64,000 nt of DNA from Hyaloperonospora brassicae (taxonomy: Eukaryota; Oomycota; Peronosporomycetes; Peronosporales; Peronosporaceae): positions 310,001 through 374,000 of the forward strand of contig CANTFL010000090.1 in NCBI GenBank assembly GCA_947650285.1, given 5' to 3'. The position numbers were made by a program, and so were the translations under genes. The notes under the pieces were generated by a model, which was not told the origin of the DNA, made no database searches, and worked only from the letters and a program-made list of their open reading frames with translations. Shown here one piece after another: positions 36,056 through 47,678 of this stretch. Position 1 is the first letter of the stretch. Each line of letters opens with the position of its first letter.

Positions 36056-38717
36056 AAAAGGCGCTTGGTCTCAACCGTTTCCATCATTGACCACATTCAA
36101 CACGAAAGCAATCGAAGGAAGTAGGACGGATGGCAACTGGTGAACGCATGATCGATTTATTCGAGTGTGTTAGTATCGATGCATACTCGACACGTGTGCA
36201 TGAATTCTCGAGTATGTGTCACCTTTGAAGCTTACAAGTTTAGTGCCTAGATTGATCGCAGCAGCTACATTGCCTTTTGTCGAGACCCATCTTGTGCTGC
36301 ATGCGCGAACTTGACAAAGTTTCGGTTTTGAATTTTTTTCGAGGATTTGATGGAAACCAGATAAACGACCGCGGGCTTCGTTGTGACCCACCTCCCTTGG
36401 CCCATCGCCGGGTCCGTTCCTCAGAGCGAACTGCAGAATCAACTTACAAGGATGTGCAGTAAGTCAGAAGCGATGCGTACGTAGTCGCTTCGTGTTTCAA
36501 ATATTGCTGGTACATGGCATTCGTTCTTCAAACGTGTAGACCTATGAGCTTCTCCATGAAAGATCGCTTATGTACGAAGATGATGTAGTTGAGCGGACGA
36601 CGACGTGATCCATCACGAGTGTAGCGAAATCCAGCGCACGCTCGGGCCATGTAATTTGGTCCTGAAAACCATTTCGATTGTTTGGCATGAGAAAGCGAGC
36701 GAAGATTCATTGCGGGATCTGCTATCATCATCAGCGGTAAAAATGTCTACATCTTTGACGGCTCTTTTCAACGGATGAGATCATGAAATGTACAAGAAGA
36801 CGTAGGGGATACGTAAACACTAATGAAGCTATGATCAGTAGAATTGATCGAGGCAAATAGCCGTCTTTGTGTTGTGCAAAGCAGACACAGAACACCATTG
36901 ACATGCATACCTAGTCATTCAAAGTATGAAAGAACGAATGTTGATCTAGGCATAACGAAAAGATCAGCTATTTCTCGTTCGTCGCGTGTCAGTGATGTGG
37001 CGGCGTCTTGTAGACGTACAGGGAATATCCACTAAGACTCTGTGAGAATAGGAAGCATAGCGCAAAAGTCAAAAGTCAGATACTCCAAATGAGTACAAAA
37101 AGATACATACACACCGCACGATCAAACGAAAAATGTACCGAGGATGCCAACAGTACAGATGAATAGACACATGCATGGGATATCAAGCAATACAGACTTT
37201 GCCGAGCGATCACGTAGATTATAGACCACTCTGCTGCTCTGCTTGAACGAGCATACTGGAATGAACCCGTCAATTCAAGACCACCTTCGTATGAAGCATG
37301 AGCCTAACAATACGGATCATGATGGCAACGGGGCTCTTGAGAAAGCAAATTTCGACAATCCACAAAGAAGCTCCCGCATGATCTCTGTCGGTGCTCATCC
37401 ATCGTATTGATAAACGGCGAAGAGCGATAAACATGCAGCGCGTTTCGCTCAGGCAAACGACGAGGCAAGCTCGGGATGATAGTAATGGCATCCGAGCGCA
37501 TCAACTCTAGACACAATATTGGGTAGCGAGAGTAGGACGTCAATCGGCTGGTGACCAAACACTGTCTGTTCAGCAAAAGACAGACATGAGTCAGTTTCAC
37601 GTACTATACATTAGCCCGTAATGCATGCTCGCTTTGTGACTTGATCGGACACGTGGCATTACGTACCGACAGCTCATTGTGCTACACTCACGACATAGTC
37701 GCTCTCTCTGCGTCGTTACATTGAGCACTGACTATCTCGTCGCGAGAACTTCCTATCCTGTGGTAGTGGTGCGTGCTTGTCCACGATCCTCATGGTGGCA
37801 AATCTAATGATCAGCAGATACAGTACTAGTCATACACTACCAGAGCACCGCAAACGTTCGATCTGTCTCTTGTCTCAATATCGAATTTGTATAAGTTTCT
37901 ACGACAAAATTTTCCTCATTTAGCCAAACCTTGTGTATACTCGTTCAGATAGTGTACGAACCGATATTTACAGAGGTGTACCGTCGATCGTCTGTTCATT
38001 TATCGATCTTGTGGTAAACACGTTTCTCATAAGATGTTCTAAATTACAAATGAAATCCAGATAAATTAGACGGTGTTTAAAACAGTGACCACCATAAAAG
38101 ATATAGCGAACTGCAGCAATACATGACAAGGTGTTGCATTGAGACAGACAAAACAGGCGGCCAAACTCAAGATAAAGCGCCTCTTGATCGCTGCTGCAAA
38201 GCAGCAGAGAGGATGCTCGATTAATTGAAAGAAATTTATGCAACAGAATAGGCTGCTAACTAAGCGACCGAAGACACTGAAGCGCCACCTCGGAATGCGC
38301 GGTCGTATCCGCGAGGGATGGTACATCACGGCTCGCTCAGCGCGACATTGCAAGTACGAGATGCGAGTGAAAGTCATTTGAAACATCGTATAAACCATAA
38401 CAGTACTATACATTACTATGTGGGGATCGTAAATTGAAGCTACTAGAATTATGATGCTGTTAATAGCCTTTCAAGGAACCAATTAGTCTCCTGCTCGTAG
38501 TAAAGTTACCATAAGTTCTTCGAGACAGGTTCCTTCGACATCGCACATTTCTATTTTGCGGCAAGGTACCTAGGCACACAGAAGCATTGCTTGTATCATA
38601 ATTTAACCTTCCAAGTAGTTGTAGGTCAAGAGTAGTATATTGCGCTCGCGTCTTCGTTGCGTAAAAGGCTGATATCGAAGCTGCCGTCATATCTGCTTTT
38701 GGGGGATCGCGGGGTGC

Positions 38718-38963
38718 CTACTCAGCCCATCGAAGAAGCTCAACTATCGCCGATGTGAACGAAACCGCTACCAGAATGATCAGTATCACTATCGAAACTA
38801 TCAACATTCTTTGATAGCGCAACGCGTAGCTTTTCTGCTGTTCGTGTTCACACGAAGTCGGACCGTTAAGTTGGCACGGTACGTCTTTCAGTCTGTTTTC
38901 GTGGTGGTCCCGTATCTGAAATATATTCGCTGTTTTAAACACCCGTGTACCGCGATCAGGCAA
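38718..38963 (-). CDS. Hypothetical small protein with one C-terminal membrane segment
   Basis: An 81-codon frame. It has a polar N-terminal half followed by a strongly hydrophobic stretch (MLIVSIVILIILVAVSFTSA) close to the C-terminus, the layout of a tail-anchored membrane protein or of a last exon. No start context, partner exon or homologous family could be recognised. It may be fortuitous. Confidence 0.2.
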   Translation of the reverse strand: MPDRGTRVFKTANIFQIRDHHENRLKDVPCQLNGPTSCEHEQQKSYALRYQRMLIVSIVILIILVAVSFTSAIVELLRWAE

Positions 38964-39175
38964 AAGAGTGTAAAAAACCGTATGCGATCTATTCTACTTT
39001 TTATTCTTACTCTCTTGACTCATTTTGTGTCGTGATCTATTTTCACTTCAGAGTTATGCTGGTAAACTTTGAGTTACTTGATAACGTGACGTGATTTTCT
39101 TCTAGATCTCAGCCATTCTACCTCGATGTGTCGATCGAAAAAGTGCTTGTGTAAAGCGAGTGGCGCCCTCCGATG

Positions 39176-41690
39176 AGTTGCGGGTCAGTGAACAGGCATT
39201 TCTGTATCCGAGTCAAGCTTTTCTGACGTATCCGATGTTTGCGGTAATGTCCATAGACGAGCCAATTTGCCTCATTGAGAACGAGCCATTGCAAACAGAA
39301 ACAACGTCTCCACTCCACGTAGCCAAAGAACGCATTGAACAAGACATTGTCCAGTTCCGATGTCACTGATCTGCTCACTGCTGACAACGTGCTGTATCTG
39401 CAGACTCCTGCATCGGTTTGGCATGTGCCGTCAGGTAGGACACGCGTCCCTTACTTTATTCCGTGTGGGATAATCCATGTGAGATAAACTTTGTGGAAGT
39501 TGTACTTTTGCAGCAGGTGGACAGTGTCTCCGTCTCAGTGACCCATAAGGCTCCGTCGCGTACCGCGGAGGGCTTATCAATGTCAACGTCATCCATCTTC
39601 TTCCACCGCACACGATAGCCAAGATCTAGTCGACAGATGCTGGCATCGTCTCGCATGTCAGCGACGTTACCACAGCTACCATCTCCAGAATGCGATTGAT
39701 CGTGACGAGCATCTGAATGCTGGCAACCCATCCCCACGTTTAACAATCTGCTGCCATTTTGGAGGTGATATGTAGCTGTATGGACCGAGATCTAGACCAC
39801 AACCAGTGCCAATTGCTTCACCCTTACACACATGTTGCTTTGTCTTATGTATATCCAACCGCCATCGACATAGAGCGGGACAGCATGTATTGAAAGAGAT
39901 GAGGAGGCAAGGCGAGTGATCTGGAGAAGGATCCAGTAGCTAATCTGCAAAAGCTGTATGCTTAGCACCCCGTGTAGATTTCGAAGCTACTCAATCACAT
40001 CGGATAAAGCAAAAGTGCGCATCTGGCAGGTTAGATCAATCATGTGCATCTTCGAGACCCCATTCGCTTTCGGAGCCACACAATCTGTGCGTCTTCGAGA
40101 TCCCATGCAGCTTCGAAGCTACTCAATCACATCGGATAGAACGAGCGCGCTCACCCGAAGTTGACCGCAGACAAAAAGATTCAAAAGACTCGAAAGACAG
40201 AACAGGACGTGAAAGCAGCGGACCAAACGGAGATGTGTGCATATGTCACAATTGTTCCCCAAGACCGAGAAGATCAAAGTCATGTGTGGTGCCTGTCCCC
40301 CACTTGATGTATCCCATACGTCAACACCGCGCTACTCATCGAGTCTTCCGGACCCCGAACTCGCCACGCTCACAGCACCCACTGTACCCTCGATCGACTT
40401 GTGGTACAAGTAGGTTTGGCCCTCGACCAAACATACTATCATAGACAATGGTGTTTTTGCGTACCGTATACTGCAACGAAGAGCCCAACTGTAAGAAGAG
40501 TCGCTACAAAAGAGCGTATTGTCCGTTCTGTCTTAGCTTCGAACTTACAACTTGGCATCGAGCAACGAGATCGGTGATCGCCCGATCTGGAGAACGTAAC
40601 GGACGTTGTAACTTGATGGAGGGTAACCTATTGAAGGGAGCACTGTAGACACCAGCTCTTTACTGCTTCAAGCAAGAGATAGAGGGAGAGGCATCGAGCT
40701 CGCTTGGATGCATGTTGTTTCGACAAGGGAAATCGATCACAGGTCGAACTTGCATGCCCATTTCGGATGGTTAGAATTGTCGGCTATGAACGTGCTGTGC
40801 TATGGACATGTTGTGCTGGTTGCGGTGTAATCGCCACACAGATCGTCATGATTGTTGTGTGAAGAGGCAACTCGATTGCGGTGTTGGTGTGTTGATGAGA
40901 GGGACGAGAGAAAAGAGGGACGACGGCCGATGTTGCATATGCAACAATGACAACAACAATGTGCGGTCGACGGCATGGCCGTGACATGTATATGCTGACG
41001 ACGAGGAGATGATAGTCACTCAGCGAGCTCTCTGTGTTGCCGAGCGAGGAGATGACCACTCACTCCATACGCTTCCGTGTTTTTGAGTACTGCGGAGGAA
41101 GTAGGAGGTATACATGTCGATGTTGCCTTGCTACTGCTACTTCGTCGTTTATGTCCAGGCAGTCTCTGTAGTGCCATCTTGCTTTATCGTTCTTGCTACT
41201 ACTCATTGATGAGTGCAACGGCCTTTTTTGCAGCGTCACAGGGGTCTTTGCCCTGCTCAGCAATGCGTAACTAGCAACGGCAGCTAACGAACAACGAGTG
41301 TCATGCTGATGTTGTGCTTGTAAGCGCCAACGCGTTTGCTCGGCTGTATCAGGTAGTACCTGCTCTTCCACATCCGTAGCGCAGGACTCTTTGCAGTTCT
41401 GATCGTGTAGATATTGTCACGCACGGGCACACGATCACAGCCTCGACAAGACCAGAAACTCGCTAGCGCAAGAGCCATATGCACGATGTCGATCAGACGA
41501 CGTCAGGAACTCCATGGCGACTCTGTGAGCTCAGGTACCTACAGACAGTAGCCGTTTCCGTGTACTGCCTACTGCTGGTGATATCACTGCTTCTTGAGCT
41601 ATTGCTGGTGATGCTGCTGTCCGTGAAGCAGGAGTTGCGAGAGCTACAGCACTATTGCAAGCATCGAGCGTTTGCTGATCTGCGCTGGCC
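39176..41690 (-). repeat. Right arm of the ~2.5-kb inverted duplication
   Basis: Reverse complement of 25318-27855, with the same internal direct repeats and the same set of unrecognised frames. The inner junction is at AGTTGCGGGTCA (39176-39187). The outer end fades near 41690, only about 200 bp past the stop codon of the Erf4/Golgin-A7-like gene. The two arms bracket an 11.3-kb spacer carrying EZH2. Confidence 0.85.
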
Positions 41691-41894
41691 ATCCTTGCGT
41701 GACATACCAAACCAAATTGTCGATGCCAAGAAGCTCGACTTGCGCCTTGCCCCCGCACACTCCCTTGTGTATTTGCCCCTCGGACTGGGACCGACTGGCC
41801 ACAATCTCTCAGCGACGACATCTCCCACTGTGTATCCTCTTTCCTCTTCACGGCCCATCGCAACTCGTCACCTCATCAAAAGTTGCCCCACTTC

Positions 41895-42383
41895 CTACTC
41901 GTGTAGCATGCACTTCGTCACCGGTCCTACGACCGCTTCTGCCGCTGTGCTCGTGTCTGCAATACCCACAGGATCGACGTAGATCTCCAGGCACGACGCG
42001 GACCACCACCACGTCCTCGTCAGCTGCCACTGAATGCCTTTGTCCTTGAACTTCTTCTGGTCGTTCAACCGACTCAACTGGAGCTGCAGTCGGCTCTCCG
42101 CTTCTCGAACTTGCGATGCAGCGCAGTACAGCGACAGCCCCAACGTGCAGATGCAACAGCCGTAGCCAAAGCTCTTGCACGGCACACACGGCCAGTGGTC
42201 AGTCAGAGCGTCGTTGATCACGCGTAAGGCCTTTGCAAAGTCGTCGCGGGGCATCAGCGCTGCCAGTCGCTCGGACGCTGGAAACTCGTCGTCGTAACTG
42301 GACGAGAGGCCGTTTACAAACACTTCGCCCGTTGGCTGTAGCACTGCGAGGCGTTCCCGACGTGGTAGCGGTCTACTGGACAT
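41895..42383 (-). CDS. Golgin-A7/Erf4-family palmitoylation cofactor
   Basis: Intronless frame of 162 residues from the Met of MSSRPLPRRER. An upstream in-frame Met (42437) would add 18 basic residues, and I cannot decide between them. The pattern fits the Golgin-A7/Erf4 domain: FPASERLAALMPRDDF near the start, then RVINDAL, a Cys-rich hydrophobic segment (FGYGCCICTLGLSLYC), a QLSRLNDQ helix ending in an Asn-Asp pair, and SASCLEIYV near the end, matching the family's ...LxIEI.. close. In yeast Erf4 and human Golgin-A7 this protein binds and stabilises a DHHC S-acyltransferase (Erf2, ZDHHC9) that palmitoylates Ras-type GTPases at ER/Golgi membranes. The gene is divergent from the next gene with about 280 bp between start codons, so they may share a promoter region. 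Confidence 0.65.
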   Translation of the reverse strand: MSSRPLPRRERLAVLQPTGEVFVNGLSSSYDDEFPASERLAALMPRDDFAKALRVINDALTDHWPCVPCKSFGYGCCICTLGLSLYCAASQVREAESRLQLQLSRLNDQKKFKDKGIQWQLTRTWWWSASCLEIYVDPVGIADTSTAAEAVVGPVTKCMLHE

Positions 42384-42666
42384 GTGGTACCTCTTGTGGT
42401 CACGGGCGCTGCGAGACGGATGAGCAGAGCGGGTCAACAGTGCACGCTCTTCTTCCTCTGCTTCTGCTGCTTCTTAGCCGTACTCTAGCCGGCATAAACA
42501 CGATACGAACGTACTGCCGATGGCAAATCAGCATACGTTCGTTTCGTTGGAACGTGCCTTTCGGATCCGATACCGTGTTGGCTGTGCGGCAGTAAAAGCA
42601 GCTTAACCCCCAAAACAACGACGATTTAATTGGGTCGCAAGCGTTCCCACATTTAATTTGTCCGCT

Positions 42667-43659
42667 ATGAGCGTTCACGGTACGTCGTTAATGGAGACCG
42701 AGTTTCGCCACGTCCAGTTGACGGCCCCTAATGGCTCTGTCTGCGCGTCGGTGTAGTAGACTGCCAATGCCACCGTCTGGAGAGCGCCCGCGTCGCGTAC
42801 GAACCGCAATGGCGTCAAGTGTGCACCAAGTTCTACTTCCACAAAGACGCGGCAGCCAAACGCGTGTTGGACTGCTTTGAAACGAGCCGAGCGGACGGTT
42901 TCAAGAGCTGTGGACCACAGGCAGACGAAGTTTGGTGCGTGAGGTCGTCGCCACATGCGCACGTACCGCGAAGATCGGAGCAAGCAGTATTTGTGTCGTG
43001 TATGAAAACGAGTGACTGGGTCTGGTGCGTGTAGTATTTCCACAGCAGAGGACGCGACCAGTGCCGATGAACACGTGCGGGCGCTCGTGCAAGTGCTCGA
43101 GCTGCCCAAGTGCGCGATCTCGGGCCACGCAGAGAGTTTCCACCAAACGTGAGTGATCGTGGGGTACGCGGGTAATGGACAATTCGTTCTTGATGAATGC
43201 CAGGCATAACGCGGTGCACCGACAGGGTCCAGATGCTGGAATCAACAAAGAGCGCCGTGCGGTCGAAGTACCACGAGCACGTTGCGCATCAACGGGTGCG
43301 ACTTGAGGTTGCGTGACAGAGTTAGGAGGTCCCTTGGCTGGTGACAAAAGCGAACTCACGCAGGTGTTGGCGTTTGCCACAGTATACGGCGTTCGACGCG
43401 CGCGCCAAGGCAAGTCAGGGAACGAACTTTGAGCTCTGGACGGACGACAGCGGCCAGCAGCAACTGGCCGTCCGCGTCCAGCACGACTACGTGCGCTCCG
43501 ACGCGAGTTACACGAAAATGGTGGAACGAATGCAGGCGTTCATCGACAAGCACTTGCCGAACATTGGCTGCCATCCGTTCTTGGCCGGCCTTTGTGCGGC
43601 GTTGCAGTGGAACCTCGAGAGCTCGACCGTCGTCGCATGGCAACGTACGTAGTCGCTCG

Positions 43660-43691
<32 letters not shown>

Positions 43692-44096
43692 GGCTAACTC
43701 GATTTCCATGCAACGTGCTCTGCAGTGCCGGACGCAGTGTTTGTCGAGAGCGGCGATGCCGTCTTCACCCACAATGCACTGAAACTAATGGCGTCTGCAC
43801 TCAACTTTAGCCACTGCGAACGCAGCGCAGAGGCACAACAAACAACAACAACAACAGCGACAACGACAACAGCGAAAACGACGACAGCGACCCGCGTGAA
43901 AACGCGCGACTGGTACGTGGATCCGTATCTATCGGATCACGACCTGCGCCGACTCGTGCGCCTCTTCCCGGGCGCCCATCGCCTCGAGGGCAAACCCACA
44001 GGCAGTAAACTGCGCACGACGTTCGAGCGCACGAACGTCCACGGTCAGCGCGACGAGAAGGCGCGTTTCTTCAGCCGCTGGTGCGTCGTGTTGTAG
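42667..44096 (+). CDS. Unrecognised conserved-looking protein, five exons, 314 residues
   Basis: Exons 42667-42679, 42757-42938, 43051-43148, 43364-43644 and 43726-44096 join in frame (945 nt with stop). Donors are GTACGT, GTGAGG, GTGAGT and GTACGT; acceptors are TAG, GAG-preceding AG, CAG and CAG; a GCTAAC branch-like site lies in the last intron. The acceptor of the first intron could shift by 3 nt, and the second intron is the least certain. Codon third positions are GC-rich throughout, like the DnaJ and endonuclease V genes next to it. I recognise no family. Visible features are a Cys/His-containing start (HVDCQCHRL), a central FELWTDDSGQQQLAV strand region, an amphipathic helix MVERMQAFIDKHLP, a hydrophobic HPFLAGLCAAL segment, a poly-Thr/Ala spacer encoded by an ACA-rich repeat (43838-43890) and a basic C-terminus. 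No signal peptide or clear membrane span, so probably intracellular. Confidence 0.65.
43669..43691. repeat. (CT)n microsatellite inside an intron
   Basis: About 11 CT units within the last intron of the upstream gene, forming part of a long polypyrimidine tract before the branch site. Confidence 0.9.
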
Positions 44097-44205
44097 TCAG
44101 TGGGAGGGCACTGCGTCGCGTAACAAGTGCCGGAGAAGAAGCGCTACGGTACAATTGTTGGCATTGTCGTCGTCAGAGTCATTATCACGTAAATACATAC
44201 ACAGA

Positions 44206-44525
44206 TACATACATACATACATACATACATACATACATACATACATACATACATACATACATACATACATACATACATACATACATACATACATACATAC
44301 ATACATCCATACATACATACATACATACATACATACATACATACATACATACATACATACATACATACATACATACATACATACATACATACATACATAC
44401 ATACATACATACATACATACATACATACATACATACATACATACATACATACATACATACATACATACATACATACATACATACATCCATCCATCCATAC
44501 ATACATACATACATACATACATACA
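44206..44525. repeat. Long (TACA)n tetranucleotide microsatellite
   Basis: About 80 units of ATAC/TACA over 320 bp, with rare CATC interruptions near 44304 and 44485-44498. It lies between the unrecognised gene and the DnaJ gene. Open frames through it on both strands (repeating Tyr-Ile-His-Thr or Cys-Met-Tyr-Val) are artefacts of the repeat. Array length is typically polymorphic and may be miscounted in an assembly. Confidence 0.97.
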
Positions 44526-44632
44526 GATACACGAGACACGGTGGGCCATCTAACATCATATCGATTGCGGAGCGGTAGTGCAAAACCTCGTTTACTGCAT
44601 ACCTACAAACAAACTGACAAAATCACAGTGCG

Positions 44633-44639
44633 TCACTTT
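44633..44639 (+). promoter_or_regulatory. Oomycete initiator-like element for the DnaJ gene
   Basis: TCACTTT matches TCAYTYY and lies 59 bp before the DnaJ start codon, a typical distance for oomycete transcription starts. Confidence 0.45.
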
Positions 44640-44697
44640 TGACTCGACGTGATCCTCTTCGAACGCGTAGCTGTTGGCACTTTTCGTATCGGTCTCA

Positions 44698-46100
44698 ATG
44701 GCTACGCAGCGACAATGGCGTCGACTGCTGCTGCAGCTGACGCTGGTGGCTGCGCTCGTCTGTGCCGCGCGAGCGTTCAACTTTGGCAACTTTGGTGGCG
44801 AGCGTCACGAGCACGAGGAGGTCGCAGCTGCAGACGTCGACTTTTACGAGAGTATGGGCGTGAAACCGGATACGGCGTGTATTGCTGGGGAGGTGGCGAC
44901 TTTATCGAGAGAGCAAATGCCTTTTTTCTCATTTTGTGGTTGTGGTGTGGTGTGTGCCGTCTCCTGCAGCGCTGGGCCTGACGATGGAAGCAACGGACGT
45001 GCAGATCAAAAAGGCGTACCGTAAATTGAGTCTAAAGTACCACCCGGACAAGTACACGGGCGACGAGGAGGACATTGAGAGCCGTTTCCACGACATTGCA
45101 CGCGCCTACGAAGTGCTGTCGGACCCGCAGAAGCGTCAAGTGTACGACCTCGAAGGCATCAAAGGCCTCCAGCGGGAAGAGCAGTCGGCCGGACGTCCAT
45201 CCAGTCCGTTTGACGCGTTCTTTGGCGGGGGAAGCGGTCAGCAGCGAGGACCTGATGCCGCAGTCGACATTCCCCTGACGCTCGAAGAGCTCTACAATGG
45301 CGCGCAGAAACAAGCGCAGTTTTCGCGCAACGTCATTTGCCGCAAGTGTCGCGGCACGGGCGCCAAAGACGGCAAGACCAGTACGTGCCGGCAGTGCAAG
45401 GGCAAGGGCCACGTGATTGTCGAGCAGCAAGTGGGGCCAGGGTTCACCGTGCAAATGCAGCAGCCGTGTCCGAAATGCAGCGGCCGGGGCAAGACGTTCA
45501 AGACCGCGTGTCCGTTCTGCCACGGCCACAAAGTCGTCGAGGAAGACAAAGTGCTGACGGCCGACGTCGAGCGCGGCATGCCGTCAATGCACCAGATTGT
45601 GTTTGAGCGCGAGAGCGAGCAGCACCCGGGCATGGTGCCAGGCGACGTTATCTTTCGCTTGTACCAGCTGCCGCACGATCGGTTTCGGTACGTTGCGCTC
45701 GCTTCTTCCTGTGCTTTGTATGTCTTGTTTTTGGGTTCGTGACGTGCGTTGACTGATGACAGTATCTGTTTGTGTCGGCACCTGTGTTGTGGTTTCTAGT
45801 CGAGCGGGCGACGACCTCCACTTTGATCTCGAGATCTCGCTGGAAGAAGCGCTGCTGGGGTACAAGAAGCCGATCCAGCATTTGGACGATCGCACAGTGG
45901 TGCTGAGCAACTCGCAGGTCACGACGCCGTTCGAGGTTCGCACGGTGCAGGGCGAGGGCATGCCCGTGCACAACTACCCTTCTCAGCTCGGCAACCTGCA
46001 TGTCCACCACGAGATCCGCTTTCCCACAAAGCTCTCAGCCCAACAGAAGGAGCTCGTAGCGAAACTGCTGCCGGATGATGCGGTCACAGCTGTCGAGTGA
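44698..46100 (+). CDS. Type I DnaJ/Hsp40 co-chaperone with signal peptide (ER Scj1/ERdj3-like)
   Basis: Exons 44698-44851, 44970-45687 and 45800-46100 splice in frame to 390 residues. The first junction restores the J-domain start (DFYETLGLTMEATDVQIKKAY); unspliced reading breaks it. Order: signal peptide (LLLQLTLVAALVCAARA), J domain with KYHPDK (the HPD motif that stimulates Hsp70 ATPase), a short Gly-rich linker (FFGGGSGQQ), a cysteine-rich region with four CxxCxGxG-type repeats (CRKCRGTG, CRQCKGKG, CPKCSGRG, CPFCHGHK, the last degenerate), then the two beta-barrel substrate-binding domains. The signal peptide suggests that it serves ER Hsp70/BiP in folding or degradation of secreted proteins. 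There is no HDEL-type retention signal at the C-terminus (ends AVTAVE), as in ERdj3. Same strand as its neighbours; 220 bp to endonuclease V. Confidence 0.92.
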
Positions 46101-46111
46101 GAGTCGACCAC

Positions 46112-46162
46112 GACAGCAACAGCAACAGCTTCAGCAACAACAGCAACAACAAGAACAACAAC
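46112..46162. repeat. CAR/CAA trinucleotide repeat
   Basis: Imperfect CAG/CAA run starting 12 bp after the DnaJ stop codon, so in the 3' UTR or spacer. Confidence 0.9.
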
Positions 46163-46320
46163 GTGCTGACTTGCCGATCCCACGCGTCTTTTGTTGCACA
46201 TCTTGTCTATGGGACTTGTGGTGGCGTATGGTCGACTGACTTTCAGCAGCTGTTGGGCGCCGGCACTGATCCGTCGACTGGCAGCTCAAACTCGAAAAGG
46301 ATCTGCCATCGACGCCCGGC

Positions 46321-47420
46321 ATGACGACCGTCGGGACACAGGCGCAATGGAAAAGTGCTGCATGTCTTACGTCGTTCGATGGCTATTTCGCTGCTTTGCG
46401 TCGACTCATCTCGTGCTGTTCGTGTCGTGATGTTCATCCAGCGGAACAACTGGAACTGAAGCAGCAGCTGATCGAGACCGACACAGTCCAGTGGCGCCTG
46501 CAGTCGGACTCAGCCAGCGACGCCAACTGCCACGTCGTGCGACGAGTTGCTGGAGTCGACATCAGTTTCCTCAGAGGTTCGGACGAGCACGCGTGTGCCT
46601 CCATCGTGGTGCTGGACTACCCGTCCCAAGCTCTGCTGTACGAAGCATTCGTCTACGTCGCGCTGCCAGCTCCGTACGTTCCTGGGTTCCTGGCGTTCCG
46701 GGAAGTTCCAGCTCTGACAAAGCTGTACGACGATCTCCGGCGTCGCCGTCCAGGTGTGCGCATGTGGAAGAGCATCGAGAAGAGAGTATGGGGCTGTGGG
46801 GCATGTGTACCTGACGTCGACTGTCTGTGCTGTAGACCTGCTGCCTGACGTGACACTGGTGGACGGCAATGGGGTGCTGCATCCGCAGGGCTTTGGTCTC
46901 GCCTCGCACTTTGGTGTGCTACGAGGCATTCCGACGATCGGCATTGGCAAGACGTTCCTTCACGTTGATGGGCTGACAAAGTGTATCGTGAAGAGACTGA
47001 TGGCCGAAGCTCGAGAAGACGACGGGACGCACGACGTGGTGGAGCTGACAGGAAAGTCTGGAAAGGTACAGAGTGTCTGCCACGTGTGCATCGAGGAAAC
47101 AACCCGGAGCAAGTGCGACGCAGTTGATTGATGCCTCGCAACGTGCTTACGGCCCTCTGGTCTGTCTGCTGTGCAATCGACAGGTATGGGGCGCGGCAGT
47201 ATGCAGCACAGCGGACGTGAAGAATCCCATCTACGTGTCGATTGGACACATGGTATCCCTCGACACGGCCATTGCAATTGCTCGAGCGTGCGCCCAGCAC
47301 CGCGTGCCCGAACCCATCCGGCAAGCCGACCAGCGGTCCCGCGCCGTTATCCGGCAGTGGACCAGCAGCAACGCCGTCGACATGACGCTCGACCTATTCC
47401 ACGTCCATGCGCCATACTGA
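46321..47420 (+). CDS. Endonuclease V
   Basis: Exons 46321-46354, 46442-46753, 46836-47065 and 47184-47420 join in frame to 270 residues. The first intron (GTGCTG donor, 87 nt, a multiple of three) is open, so a retained form with 29 extra residues is possible. Family motifs: GVDISF (first catalytic Asp), [12 protein letters not shown] (the PYIP-type strand-separating wedge and catalytic Glu), [18 protein letters not shown] (second Asp plus the G-x-G-L-A-S-H signature) and [10 protein letters not shown] near the end. Endonuclease V cuts the second phosphodiester bond 3' of deoxyinosine, and in eukaryotes also cuts inosine-containing RNA. Length is close to that of other eukaryotic members. 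It converges with the minus-strand gene that ends at 47679. Confidence 0.92.
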
Positions 47421-47678
47421 CGCTCGACCGGTTCCGAGACACCTCTTCGAACATGTCTGCAGGTACAACTTCATTGAGCCTCCGTCCGCCAGCTACAACA
47501 GCAGACACTACTCACTCAGTCCGTCGTCGTCAGTAAGTAACCTCAAATAAGTTAATGGTTGAAAAACGGGAGCGACAACAAGTGTCCACCCGACACTCGC
47601 GTCCACCTCCCGCAGCAACTACAGCTGCAATTACAGCTGCAATTACAGCTGCAGCTTCTTCTTCTCCTTCTTCTTCTA

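Larger units (their letters stand above)
34305..39175. other. Gene-poor tract between EZH2 and the right repeat arm
   Basis: No confident gene. Two weak items are listed separately: an integrase-like fragment on minus at 35.7-36.06 kb and a short minus-strand frame with one membrane segment at 38.7-38.96 kb. The rest shows only short overlapping frames. Confidence 0.45.

Noticed and set aside
44081..44583. Frames of 130-165 codons on both strands with Tyr-Ile-His-Thr or Cys-Met-Tyr-Val repeats
   Set aside because: Translation of the TACA microsatellite; any frame through a 4-bp repeat without a stop stays open.
46110..46165. CAG/CAA run read as poly-Gln or poly-Asn coding sequence
   Set aside because: It lies after the in-frame DnaJ stop codon and no exon joins it.
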